A DNA stretch of 64,000 bases, taken from NCBI GenBank assembly GCA_002839315.1, contig PGXV01000003.1, positions 124,001-188,000 on the forward strand. The letters are read 5' to 3'. Position numbers and translations under genes: made by a program. The notes beneath the pieces were generated by a model that saw only the letters and a list, made by a program, of their open reading frames with translations, made no database searches and was not told where the DNA came from. How positions within the stretch are numbered: position 1 is the stretch's first letter; each line of letters opens with the position of its first letter. The DNA is from Spirochaetae bacterium HGW-Spirochaetae-3. Lineage in GTDB: Bacteria; Spirochaetota; Spirochaetia; Treponematales; UBA12059. Positions 9,127 to 17,184 of the stretch are shown piece after piece.

Positions 9127-10211
9127 GCAGAACATTCAAGAACCTCCTCGTCACCGGCGGCGCCGGATTCATCGGCTCGAACATGATACGCTACCTGTTC
9201 GAGCGCTCCGGTTTCGAGGGCCGGGTCATAAACCTAGACGCGCTGACCTACGCGGGCAACCTGGAAAGCCTGGCCGAGATCGAGGATCGTTTCGGAGCCG
9301 GTGCCGGTTCGGGACGTCGCTATTTCTTCGAGAAAGCTGACATATGCGACCGGGCCGCAGTCGAGCGGGTGTTTGCGGAGTACGCGATCGACGCGGTCTG
9401 CCACCTCGCCGCCGAGAGCCACGTCGATCGCTCGATACACGGGCCCGAGGCCTTCATACGGACCAACGTGATGGGCACCTTCACCCTGCTGGACGTGGCC
9501 CGTAACGCATGGAGGGGCAGGGACGATGTGCTGTTCCACCATGTTAGTACCGACGAGGTATTTGGCTCGCTCGGCGACACCGGGTACTTCACCGAGACGA
9601 CGCCGTACGACCCCCGGAGCCCATATTCCGCGAGCAAGGCATCGAGCGATCACCTAGTAATGGCGTACCACCATACTTACGGCTTGCCCGTGACGCTGTC
9701 CAATTGCTCCAACAACTACGGGCCGTACCAGTTCCCCGAGAAGCTGATTCCGCTTATGGTCCTGAATATGCTTGAAGGCAAGAGCCTCCCGGTCTACGGC
9801 GACGGCAAGAACATCCGCGACTGGGTATACGTCGAGGACCACAACGCGGCGGTCTGGTCCGTCATGCGGAACGGTCGTAGCGGGCAGACATACAACATCG
9901 GCGGCGAGAACGAGTGGGAGAACATCAAGCTACTGTCGGTGCTTATCGAGAAGGTCGCGGAGGCCACCGGAAAGCCAGCGAGCGATTACGAGAAGCTGAT
10001 CCACTACGTTGCCGATCGACCGGGGCACGACAGGCGCTACGCGATCGACTGCTCCAAGATAAAGACAGAGCTCGGCTGGAAGCAGGATCATGACTTTGCG
10101 TCGGGACTGGAGAAGACCGTCGCGTGGAACCTTGAGCACAAGGACTGGATCGACCATATCAGGAGCGGCGATTATAAACAGTGGGTCGAGAAGAACTACG
10201 CGAAACGATAG
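9123..10211 (+). CDS. rfbB: dTDP-glucose 4,6-dehydratase
   Basis: The 362-residue extended SDR enzyme has TGGAGFIGSNM (NAD-binding), LAAESHVDRSI, HVSTDEVFGSLG (Thr-Asp-Glu catalytic triad) and YSASKASSD (YxxxK). It makes dTDP-4-keto-6-deoxyglucose, the precursor for RfbC/RfbD. It completes the four-gene rhamnose set in the order A-C-D-B. Confidence 0.96.
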   Translation: MSRTFKNLLVTGGAGFIGSNMIRYLFERSGFEGRVINLDALTYAGNLESLAEIEDRFGAGAGSGRRYFFEKADICDRAAVERVFAEYAIDAVCHLAAESHVDRSIHGPEAFIRTNVMGTFTLLDVARNAWRGRDDVLFHHVSTDEVFGSLGDTGYFTETTPYDPRSPYSASKASSDHLVMAYHHTYGLPVTLSNCSNNYGPYQFPEKLIPLMVLNMLEGKSLPVYGDGKNIRDWVYVEDHNAAVWSVMRNGRSGQTYNIGGENEWENIKLLSVLIEKVAEATGKPASDYEKLIHYVADRPGHDRRYAIDCSKIKTELGWKQDHDFASGLEKTVAWNLEHKDWIDHIRSGDYKQWVEKNYAKR

Positions 10212-10238
10212 GAGATTGCCCAAGTAGGGAGCAAATCT

Positions 10239-10268
10239 ATGCGCAGAATGGAAAAGCAGTGCGAATAA
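10239..10268 (+). other. Nine-codon open frame overlapping the next start
   Basis: ATG at 10239 follows AGGGAG (10226-10231) at good spacing and encodes MRRMEKQCE. Its TAA overlaps the region just after the GTG start (10259) of the sugar transferase. It could couple translation into that gene or be an accident; nothing else supports it. Confidence 0.2.
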
Positions 10269-11623
10269 CCAGGAAGACAAAACAGTTCGCTATATTTATC
10301 GTCGATATCGTGTTGCTGTACGCGGCGCTGTGGATATCGCTGTCGTTGCGGTCGCTGTCCGCGCCAAGCATGGCCCGGTATTGGACGCACGTACTCGCTT
10401 TTTCTCCGATGATGCCCGTTTGGGTCGTCGTATTCTATACGATGGGCCTGTACGTGCTCGAGACGCCGTTCGACGGGGTACGCTTCCCCGGGAAGCTGGC
10501 GGCGGCCGTCGGCATCGCCACGCTCATCACGGCGCTGTACTTCTACCTCGTCGCCTCGGCGGCCATGGCTCCCAAGACGATTCTCCTGTTGCACGCGGCG
10601 GTGTCGTACCTGCTGCTACTCGGATGGCGCTACCTGTTGGGAAAGGCGTTCCGGAGCGCCTTATACCGGAAGTCCGTCGTGTTCCTCGGGCTGAACGACG
10701 AGGCCGTCTCCCTGATCGAGGCTATCCGGTCGAAGCCGTTCCTCGGGTACGAGGTCGCGTTCGCCTACGACGAGACGGCGGGCGCCGCGCCGGAAGGCGT
10801 CCCGTTGATAACGAGCCTCGCCGCGCTGGGACCCGAGCTCATGCGACGCGATATCGATATGATCGTGATATCTGACAAGAAGGATCTCTTCGAACCGACT
10901 CTGGCGTCGCTGTTCAGCCTGCTTGGCCGGAGCGTTCGCTACGAGCCCCTGTCGTCCTTCTACGAGACGGTTTTCCGGCGGGTGCCCATAGATACCATCA
11001 ACGAGACCTGGTTCCTCGACAATATAAACCTCCACGATAAGCATCCGTACGAGGTGGTCAAGCGTGGGCTGGATATCGTTATATCCGCAGCTATTCTCAT
11101 CGTGTCCTTGCCGTTCTGGCCGTTCATCGCGATAGGGATCGGGGTCAGCTCGCCGGGATCGGTGTTCTTCTCGCAAACGAGGCTGGGGCGGGGCGGCAAG
11201 CTGTTCACGATACTCAAGTTCAGGACGATGCGCGTGGACGGTAACGATTTCTCTCCTACCGGCGACAAAGACCCGCGCGTCGTAGGCTTCGGTACGTTCC
11301 TTCGGAAGACGAGGCTGGACGAGCTGCCGCAGGCGCTCAATATCCTCAAGGGCGAGATGAGCTTCGTCGGCCCGAGGCCGGAGCGGCCCGAGCTGGCCGT
11401 GGAGCTGGAGCGCGCGGTGCCGTTCTACCGGCAGCGCCTGCTCGCGAAGCCGGGCCTGACCGGATGGGACCAGGTCTCCGGCGAGTACCACTCGCCGTCG
11501 GTCGAGGATACCTACAAGAAGCTGCAATACGATCTGTACTATATCAAGAACATGTCGCCGAGCCTCGACGCGTCGATCTTCTTCAAGACGATCATGACGG
11601 TCCTGGGCCGTATCGGGCGATAG
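10259..11623 (+). CDS. Polyprenyl-phosphate sugar-1-phosphate transferase (WbaP/WcaJ family)
   Basis: The protein is about 454 residues if it starts at GTG 10259. It has four or five N-terminal membrane helices, a CoA-binding-like Rossmann segment (VVFLGLNDEAVSLIEAI), another helix at KRGLDIVISAAILIVSLPF and the C-terminal catalytic domain. That domain has the signatures FFSQTRLGRGG, KFRTMRVDG, LRKTRLDELPQ, VGPRPERPE and KPGLTGWDQV. The family moves a sugar-1-phosphate onto undecaprenyl phosphate, starting lipid-linked glycan synthesis at the inner membrane. The sugar is unknown. An upstream ATG at 10181 would overlap rfbB by 30 bases and adds residues with no family resemblance. Confidence 0.9.
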   Translation: MRITRKTKQFAIFIVDIVLLYAALWISLSLRSLSAPSMARYWTHVLAFSPMMPVWVVVFYTMGLYVLETPFDGVRFPGKLAAAVGIATLITALYFYLVASAAMAPKTILLLHAAVSYLLLLGWRYLLGKAFRSALYRKSVVFLGLNDEAVSLIEAIRSKPFLGYEVAFAYDETAGAAPEGVPLITSLAALGPELMRRDIDMIVISDKKDLFEPTLASLFSLLGRSVRYEPLSSFYETVFRRVPIDTINETWFLDNINLHDKHPYEVVKRGLDIVISAAILIVSLPFWPFIAIGIGVSSPGSVFFSQTRLGRGGKLFTILKFRTMRVDGNDFSPTGDKDPRVVGFGTFLRKTRLDELPQALNILKGEMSFVGPRPERPELAVELERAVPFYRQRLLAKPGLTGWDQVSGEYHSPSVEDTYKKLQYDLYYIKNMSPSLDASIFFKTIMTVLGRIGR

Positions 11624-11640
11624 ACGGCAGGAGAAAAAGT

Positions 11641-12972
11641 ATGAGCAGGATAGCGGTAGCGGGCACGGGGTACGTAGGACTGGTCAGCGGGGCGTGCCTC
11701 GCGGATTTCGGCAACAGGGTCGTCTGCGTCGATACGAACGTAGAGAAGATAGAGGCGCTGCGGAACGGGAAGATCCCGATATTCGAGCCGGGACTGGACG
11801 ACGTGGTCGCCCGCAACGTAGCGGCGGGACGGCTGTCCTTCGAGACCGGGCTGGCGGGAGCCGTCCGCTCCAGCGAGGTCGTATTCGTCGCCGTCGGCAC
11901 CCCTCCCGCCGACGACGGGAGCGCCGACCTGCAGTACGTCGAGGCGGTGGCCAGGGAGATAGGGCGGGCGATGGACGGCTACAAGGTCGTCGTCGACAAG
12001 AGCACCGTGCCCGTAGGCACCGCGCGCAAGGTTCGGGACTGGATAGCCGAGGAGCTGGCCGCGCGCGGCGTCGACATCGAGTTCGACGTGGTGTCCAATC
12101 CCGAATTCCTCCGCGAAGGCTCCGCCGTGCAGGACTTCACCCACCCGGACCGGGTCGTCATAGGCGCCGAGGGCGAGCGGGCCAGGGGCCTGATGAAAGA
12201 GGTCTACCGCGCGCTGTACCTGAACGAGACGCCCTATATCGAGACGGGCCTGGAGACGGCGGAGATGATCAAGTACGCGGCAAACGCGTTCCTCGCCGTA
12301 AAGATCACGTTCATCAACGAGGTCGCCAACCTCTGCGAGAAGGTAGGCGCCGACGTCCAGGACGTGGCCAAGGCGATGGGCCGAGACGGCCGCATCGGCT
12401 CCAAGTTCCTGCACGCGGGCCCTGGCTACGGCGGCTCGTGCTTCCCCAAGGACACCCACGCGATGGCGATGATCGGCCGCGACTACGGCGAGCCGATGAG
12501 CATCGTGGAGACGACGATAGAGGCCAACGACCGCCAGAAGGCGCGGATGGTCGAGAAGATAGAGGCCGGCATGGGCGGCGCCGGCTCCCTGAGGGGCAAG
12601 ACCGTAGCGGTGCTCGGACTGGCGTTCAAGCCCAATACCGACGACATGCGCGAGGCGCCAGCGATAGCCATATGCGAGGGCCTCGCGGCCCGCGGCGCGA
12701 AGATCAGGGCGTGGGACCCGGAGGCGATGAAGGAGGCGGCCTGGCGCCTCGAGGGCGTCAAGGCGAGCCTCGAGTTCGCCGCCGACGAGTACGACGCGCT
12801 CGACGGCGCGGATGCCCTCGTGCTCGTCACCGAGTGGAACCAGCTGCGCACCCTGGACCTGGACAGGGTCAAGGCACTGATGCGGACCCCGGCCTTCTTC
12901 GACCTGCGCAACGTATACAAGCGCGCCGAGGTCGAGGGTAAGGGCTTCAGCTACTTCGGGGTGGGGCGATAA
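11641..12972 (+). CDS. ugd: UDP-glucose 6-dehydrogenase
   Basis: The 443-residue cytoplasmic enzyme oxidises UDP-glucose to UDP-glucuronate with 2 NAD+. It shows the N-terminal dinucleotide fold AVAGTGYVGLVSG, VAVGTPPADDG, DKSTVPVGT, NPEFLREGSAV and the catalytic Cys in GPGYGGSCFPKD. GLAFKPNTDDMREAPA follows in the UDP-binding part. The ATG follows CAGGAGA. The UDP-glucuronate 4-epimerase encoded at 38955-40034 could convert its product to UDP-galacturonate. Confidence 0.96.
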   Translation: MSRIAVAGTGYVGLVSGACLADFGNRVVCVDTNVEKIEALRNGKIPIFEPGLDDVVARNVAAGRLSFETGLAGAVRSSEVVFVAVGTPPADDGSADLQYVEAVAREIGRAMDGYKVVVDKSTVPVGTARKVRDWIAEELAARGVDIEFDVVSNPEFLREGSAVQDFTHPDRVVIGAEGERARGLMKEVYRALYLNETPYIETGLETAEMIKYAANAFLAVKITFINEVANLCEKVGADVQDVAKAMGRDGRIGSKFLHAGPGYGGSCFPKDTHAMAMIGRDYGEPMSIVETTIEANDRQKARMVEKIEAGMGGAGSLRGKTVAVLGLAFKPNTDDMREAPAIAICEGLAARGAKIRAWDPEAMKEAAWRLEGVKASLEFAADEYDALDGADALVLVTEWNQLRTLDLDRVKALMRTPAFFDLRNVYKRAEVEGKGFSYFGVGR

Positions 12973-12982
12973 GAACACCGGT

Positions 12983-14254
12983 ATGCGGACGTTTTATATT
13001 CTGTTGTTCCTTTTCGCCGCCGCTCCGGCGTTCTCCTACCTCGATCCCGGTACCGGGAGCCTTCTCCTGTACGCTCTTTCCGGCATCGCGACGAGCATGC
13101 TGTTCGGCTTACGGAACGTCTGGTACTGGCTTCGCGGAAAGTCGTTGTTCCGAGGGGGCCCTGCGGTTTCATCCCGGCTACCCGATGTCGTCTTCCATTC
13201 GGAGGGAGGAAAGTACTGGCAGGTATTCGAACCTGTCATCGAAGCCCTGACGGCGGAGGGAGTCGCGTGCGCGTACGTGACGCCGGACGCAAAGGATCCT
13301 GGGCTCTCGTCCAGCATCAAGGGTCTAAATAGCCTCCGCCCGGGCGGAGAGATGGCTACAATCTCCTTCATGAATGCGGCTAGCGCGGCGCTTGTTGTTT
13401 CAACGACCCCGCATCTCGATGTCTACATGCTACGACGCTCCAAAGGCGTGAAGCGATATGCGCACCTGTTTCATTCCCCCACCGATATCGTGTTTTATGA
13501 GAAGTACGCATTCGACTGGTACGATGCGCTGATGACTGTGGGACCGTTCCAGGAACAAAGCGTTCGTGCGCTCGAGTCATGTCGCGGGACGCCACGGAAG
13601 GAGCTTCTGCCCACGGGGAACACCTACTTCGACTATATGCTCGAAGAGACGACTAGGCTCCCCACCAGATCTGACGGTAAGAAGATCGCCTTGTATGCGC
13701 CTACCTGGGGTATTCGAAGTTCTGTACTTAAATACGGAGCAGGCATACTGGAAAGCCTCGCCGAGGCCGGTTTCCAGGTTATATTCCGGCCGCATCCTCA
13801 GTTCTATGTCTCCCACAAGGAGCTCATCGAGGACATCGAGAAGCTGTCAGGAAGGCTCGGAAGCCGAATCGAGATCGACCGGAAGCGAACCGGGATTGAA
13901 TCGATGGCTCGATCCGACCTGATGGTCACTGACCTGTCCGGCGTTCTCTTCGACTACGCCTGCCTGTTCGGAAAACCGGTGCTCCTCGCCATGGCGGACG
14001 CGGAACCCGGCGGCCAGGAGGGAGAGGATCTGGCCAAGCCATATTGGGACGTCGAGGCTAGCCACGAGCTCTCGTTCGGACTGGTCGGAGACGACCTCGA
14101 AGGATTGCCCGCGCTCGCGGAATCGGCTATGGCTTCTACCGAGTCGAACGCCGACCGTATCCGGGATTTCCGGGACCGCAACTTCTACAATTTCGGGCAC
14201 GCCGGCAAAGCCGCGGCCGATAACATAGTCGAGATAATCCGGGGCTCCTATTGA
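12983..14254 (+). CDS. Membrane-anchored TagF-like CDP-alcohol (glycero)phosphotransferase
   Basis: The 423-residue protein has two N-terminal hydrophobic segments (about 2-18 and 26-50, including the motif YLDPGTGSLLLY). A GT-B-like domain of the CDP-glycerol glycerophosphotransferase family (TagB/TagF) follows. Family motifs are HLFHSP (161-166), YAPTWG (238-243), RPHP (269-272) and SDLMVTDLSGVLFDYA (311-326). TagF enzymes move an alcohol phosphate from a CDP-alcohol to an acceptor at the cytoplasmic face. The CDP donor and acceptor here are unknown. It lies 10 bases after ugd, and its TGA overlaps the TTG start of the next gene, tying it to the YidC-sulfatase fusion and the cytidylyltransferase fusion. 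Confidence 0.8.
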   Translation: MRTFYILLFLFAAAPAFSYLDPGTGSLLLYALSGIATSMLFGLRNVWYWLRGKSLFRGGPAVSSRLPDVVFHSEGGKYWQVFEPVIEALTAEGVACAYVTPDAKDPGLSSSIKGLNSLRPGGEMATISFMNAASAALVVSTTPHLDVYMLRRSKGVKRYAHLFHSPTDIVFYEKYAFDWYDALMTVGPFQEQSVRALESCRGTPRKELLPTGNTYFDYMLEETTRLPTRSDGKKIALYAPTWGIRSSVLKYGAGILESLAEAGFQVIFRPHPQFYVSHKELIEDIEKLSGRLGSRIEIDRKRTGIESMARSDLMVTDLSGVLFDYACLFGKPVLLAMADAEPGGQEGEDLAKPYWDVEASHELSFGLVGDDLEGLPALAESAMASTESNADRIRDFRDRNFYNFGHAGKAAADNIVEIIRGSY

Positions 14255-17184
14255 ACTACATCTACCTCGTCGCTGTAAAGCCGGTCGAGCTGTTGCTCGG
14301 CTTTCTGTTCGGCTTGTGGCAACGCATGACCGGGGATCCAGGTACATCTCTCCTCCTGATGAGCCTGTCGGTCACGTTGCTCACAGCGCCGCTATATTAC
14401 CTCTCGGAACGGTGGAAAGCGGCCGATGACGCGCTGAAAGCCCGTATGGCGAAGGAGATCACGAGCGTCAAGCGGCATTACGAAGGGCAGAAGCGATTCT
14501 ACCTGCTGCGCAACGTGCACCGTCTCCACGATTATTCCACGGCCTACACCCTTCGCGCTTCCTTCGGGCTATTCGTCCAGATTCCGTTCTTCTTCGCGGC
14601 GTACGAACTGCTGAGCCGGCATCCGGGATTTGCCGGTGTGCCATTCCTGTTCATCCGCGATCTCGGTATGCCCGATGGACTCCTCGGCGGAGTGAACCTG
14701 CTACCCTGCGCGATGACGGCCATCAACCTCTGCTCATCGGTTGCCTACAACAGAAGCCTTTCGCTCAAAAAGAATTCGACGATGGTCGGCATGGCCATCC
14801 TGTTCCTGGTCCTGCTCTACCGGAGCCCCGCGGCGCTCCTTGTCTATTGGACGATGAATAACGTGCTGTCGCTGGCCAAGAACGTGTTCTTCCCCGCCGC
14901 GAGGCAGGAGCAGGTCGAGGATACAGGGGACGGGACGGTCGCTCTGGCGGTGCACGGACTCCGGGAACTGTACGGCGGCAGCCTGTACCGTCCGATCCTG
15001 CTCGCGGCTCTGTACGCGATCATGGCCGGCCAGTCCTGGTGGCTCATTTCCGCCGCGGCTTCGTTCGAGTATTGCATCGCCGGTACGGCGATTGCCGCAG
15101 CCGGGCTTTCGCTGGCCGCCGCCGCGCACGGATTGCGCAGGCAGGGCCCTAAACGGACGCTGGTGTCGCTGGCGCCGCTCGCCGCGACCTGGCTCTTTTT
15201 TGCCGCGAGCGCCTATGTGCTCGTGTTCGAGCGCAGGCAGAATGCGCTCATCTCGAACAGAAACATCAAGCTCCTGTCCACCATCCTGCTCGACGCGGCG
15301 GGTTGGCTGGCCGCGTCCAGGCTGGGTCCGGCGTCGCCCGAAAAACCTTCCAGGCCGATCCCCGCTGAACGAGCCGGCCCGGGCGTCTACGTGACGGGCC
15401 TGGTGTTCATCGCGCTGTTCGTCTGGGTGGTATCGCCGCTACGGATCTATTTTTCGTCACCGCTCGATGTCGGCATGGGGCCGCTCGAGCTTGTCGCCAG
15501 GAACGTCCCGCCGATGGCGGCCTTTTTCGCCTTGGGTTCCCTTCCGCTGCTCGCGGTCTTGTCAAAAGCGGGGAAGGCATCCTTGCGGACGCCCGAGGCC
15601 GTTGTGCTCGCGGTTATCATCGCGGGTTTCGTCTTCTCCGCGCTCACGGGAGCCCGGTACGGCATACTCGACGAGTTCGCGCTGGAACGGGCCTTCCTGC
15701 TGAACCGCCCTTCACCCTGGCTGTTCCTGCTCGACGTCATGGTGCTTTCCGGTTCTGTCTTCGCGGCGCTGTATTTCTGTGCGCACAGGAGGTCGGCGAT
15801 CATCCCCGCGCTGGCGGTGATGATCGTGGCCGGATCGGCGCAGGTAGCCGCGGCCGCGCTGAAGGCAGAACCAGGAGCGATCGCCCTGGCGACGGAAACC
15901 CGTGACGGCGGAGGTGAACTGCCCGCCGGCGGCGGCAATATCCACAGCTTCAACAAGGGCGGGCGCAATGTCGTCTTCGTGATCGCCGACATGTTCAACG
16001 GCAACTACCTTGGCAGGATGCTCGAGGAAAGGCCGGAACTGGCCGATACGCTCGACGGTTTCACCTGGTACCCCAACGTGGTGGCAACCGCCTCCCATAC
16101 GGCCACGTCGCTTCCTTCGCTGTACGGAGGGTGGGAGTTCGAGCCATCCAAGCTGGATACCATGCCGGGCACCGGCAAGGAGAAGCTCGGCCTGGCCGCC
16201 AGGAAATTCTTCGGCGGCATGATGGAACTGGGCTTCAACGTTGGCGCGGTCGATCCGCTCTACGCCGACTATCCGGCCATTTCGTCCGCCGGAGGCCGCA
16301 TTGTCCGGTCGGAATCATCGTCGTATGTCGGGTACTGGAGGAAGGTCCGCGGGCAGGAGCGGGGCGCGGAGGACGACAATCCAAAGAACGCCCTCCTGTC
16401 GATGCTCACGGTATTCGTCGCGGCTCCGACGATGCTCAAGGCCCGCATCTATGACGAAGGCAGCTGGATCGTCTTCCGGAAGTCGTACCAGTTCAAGTAC
16501 ATCGCCAGGAAGACCCTGTCCAACTATGCGTATCTCGACGTGCTGCCCGAGTTGTCGAGCGCGAGCGTCGAGGCCAAGCCGCTCTTCCTCTTCATTCACA
16601 CGCAGTTCACCCACGAGCCCTTCGGCATTTCGGAGGATGGACGGATCATAGGCAACGGATATCCCAATTCCCGCACCAAAAGCTTCATAGACTCCACGAG
16701 CGCCTTCTACACCGCGCGGGCCTTCGTCGACGCGATGGTCAGGTGGATGGACTGGATGAAGCGCGAGGGAGTCTACGACGAAACCCTCATCATCATGGTG
16801 TCCGACCACGGCAACAATTCCGGCGACCAGGGATTCAGGATAGAGGGATCCTTGGACAACCCCCTGGACCGGCACGAACTCTCGCGAGCGCGCTCCTTGC
16901 TGATGGTTAAGCCGTTCGGCGCAAGAGGACCCGTCAAGCTGGATCGGCGTCTCCTTGGAACCGCCGATACGCCCGCGATACTCTTCAACAAGCTTGGCAG
17001 GGCGGACGGGTACGGGCCAAATCCGGTAGTAGGCGAGGCTACCATGGGAAGCCGCGTACTTTCATTTGCGAGGGTACATGGAGACTGGGCTGATTTCCTC
17101 GACGAGGAAGGCGCAAGGTTCACCTACTATACGGTCCGGGGAGACATTGACGACCCCGCGGCCTGGAGCAAGGACAAACAATGA
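14251..17184 (+). CDS. YidC-like domain fused to a sulfatase/phosphoethanolamine-transferase-like domain
   Basis: This 977-residue membrane protein starts at TTG, overlapping the previous stop. Residues 1-215 match the YidC/Oxa1 core: GTSLLLMSLSVTLLTAPLYYL, the cytoplasmic loop, FGLFVQIPFFFAAYELL, FLFIRDLGMPD and ALLVYWTMNNVLSLAKN. The groove Arg of YidC is replaced by Thr45. About eight further helices (245-535) lead to an extracytoplasmic alkaline-phosphatase-superfamily domain (570-960). That domain has metal Asp in VFVIADMF (D580), a possible nucleophile in SHTATSLPS (615-623), His in FTHEP (788) and Asp-His in VSDHGN (851-852). The layout recalls LtaS/EptA, which transfer phospho-headgroups from lipids. 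I infer a phospho-headgroup transferase. What the YidC part contributes is unknown. Confidence 0.8.
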   Translation: MNYIYLVAVKPVELLLGFLFGLWQRMTGDPGTSLLLMSLSVTLLTAPLYYLSERWKAADDALKARMAKEITSVKRHYEGQKRFYLLRNVHRLHDYSTAYTLRASFGLFVQIPFFFAAYELLSRHPGFAGVPFLFIRDLGMPDGLLGGVNLLPCAMTAINLCSSVAYNRSLSLKKNSTMVGMAILFLVLLYRSPAALLVYWTMNNVLSLAKNVFFPAARQEQVEDTGDGTVALAVHGLRELYGGSLYRPILLAALYAIMAGQSWWLISAAASFEYCIAGTAIAAAGLSLAAAAHGLRRQGPKRTLVSLAPLAATWLFFAASAYVLVFERRQNALISNRNIKLLSTILLDAAGWLAASRLGPASPEKPSRPIPAERAGPGVYVTGLVFIALFVWVVSPLRIYFSSPLDVGMGPLELVARNVPPMAAFFALGSLPLLAVLSKAGKASLRTPEAVVLAVIIAGFVFSALTGARYGILDEFALERAFLLNRPSPWLFLLDVMVLSGSVFAALYFCAHRRSAIIPALAVMIVAGSAQVAAAALKAEPGAIALATETRDGGGELPAGGGNIHSFNKGGRNVVFVIADMFNGNYLGRMLEERPELADTLDGFTWYPNVVATASHTATSLPSLYGGWEFEPSKLDTMPGTGKEKLGLAARKFFGGMMELGFNVGAVDPLYADYPAISSAGGRIVRSESSSYVGYWRKVRGQERGAEDDNPKNALLSMLTVFVAAPTMLKARIYDEGSWIVFRKSYQFKYIARKTLSNYAYLDVLPELSSASVEAKPLFLFIHTQFTHEPFGISEDGRIIGNGYPNSRTKSFIDSTSAFYTARAFVDAMVRWMDWMKREGVYDETLIIMVSDHGNNSGDQGFRIEGSLDNPLDRHELSRARSLLMVKPFGARGPVKLDRRLLGTADTPAILFNKLGRADGYGPNPVVGEATMGSRVLSFARVHGDWADFLDEEGARFTYYTVRGDIDDPAAWSKDKQ

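Noticed and set aside
10181-10258. Upstream ATG start for the sugar transferase
   Set aside because: It would overlap rfbB by 30 bases, and the extra residues show no membrane or family features.
11539-12978. A 479-codon open frame on the minus strand opposite ugd
   Set aside because: It mirrors ugd, which has all family motifs; long antisense frames are expected in GC-rich DNA, and this one has no recognisable domain.
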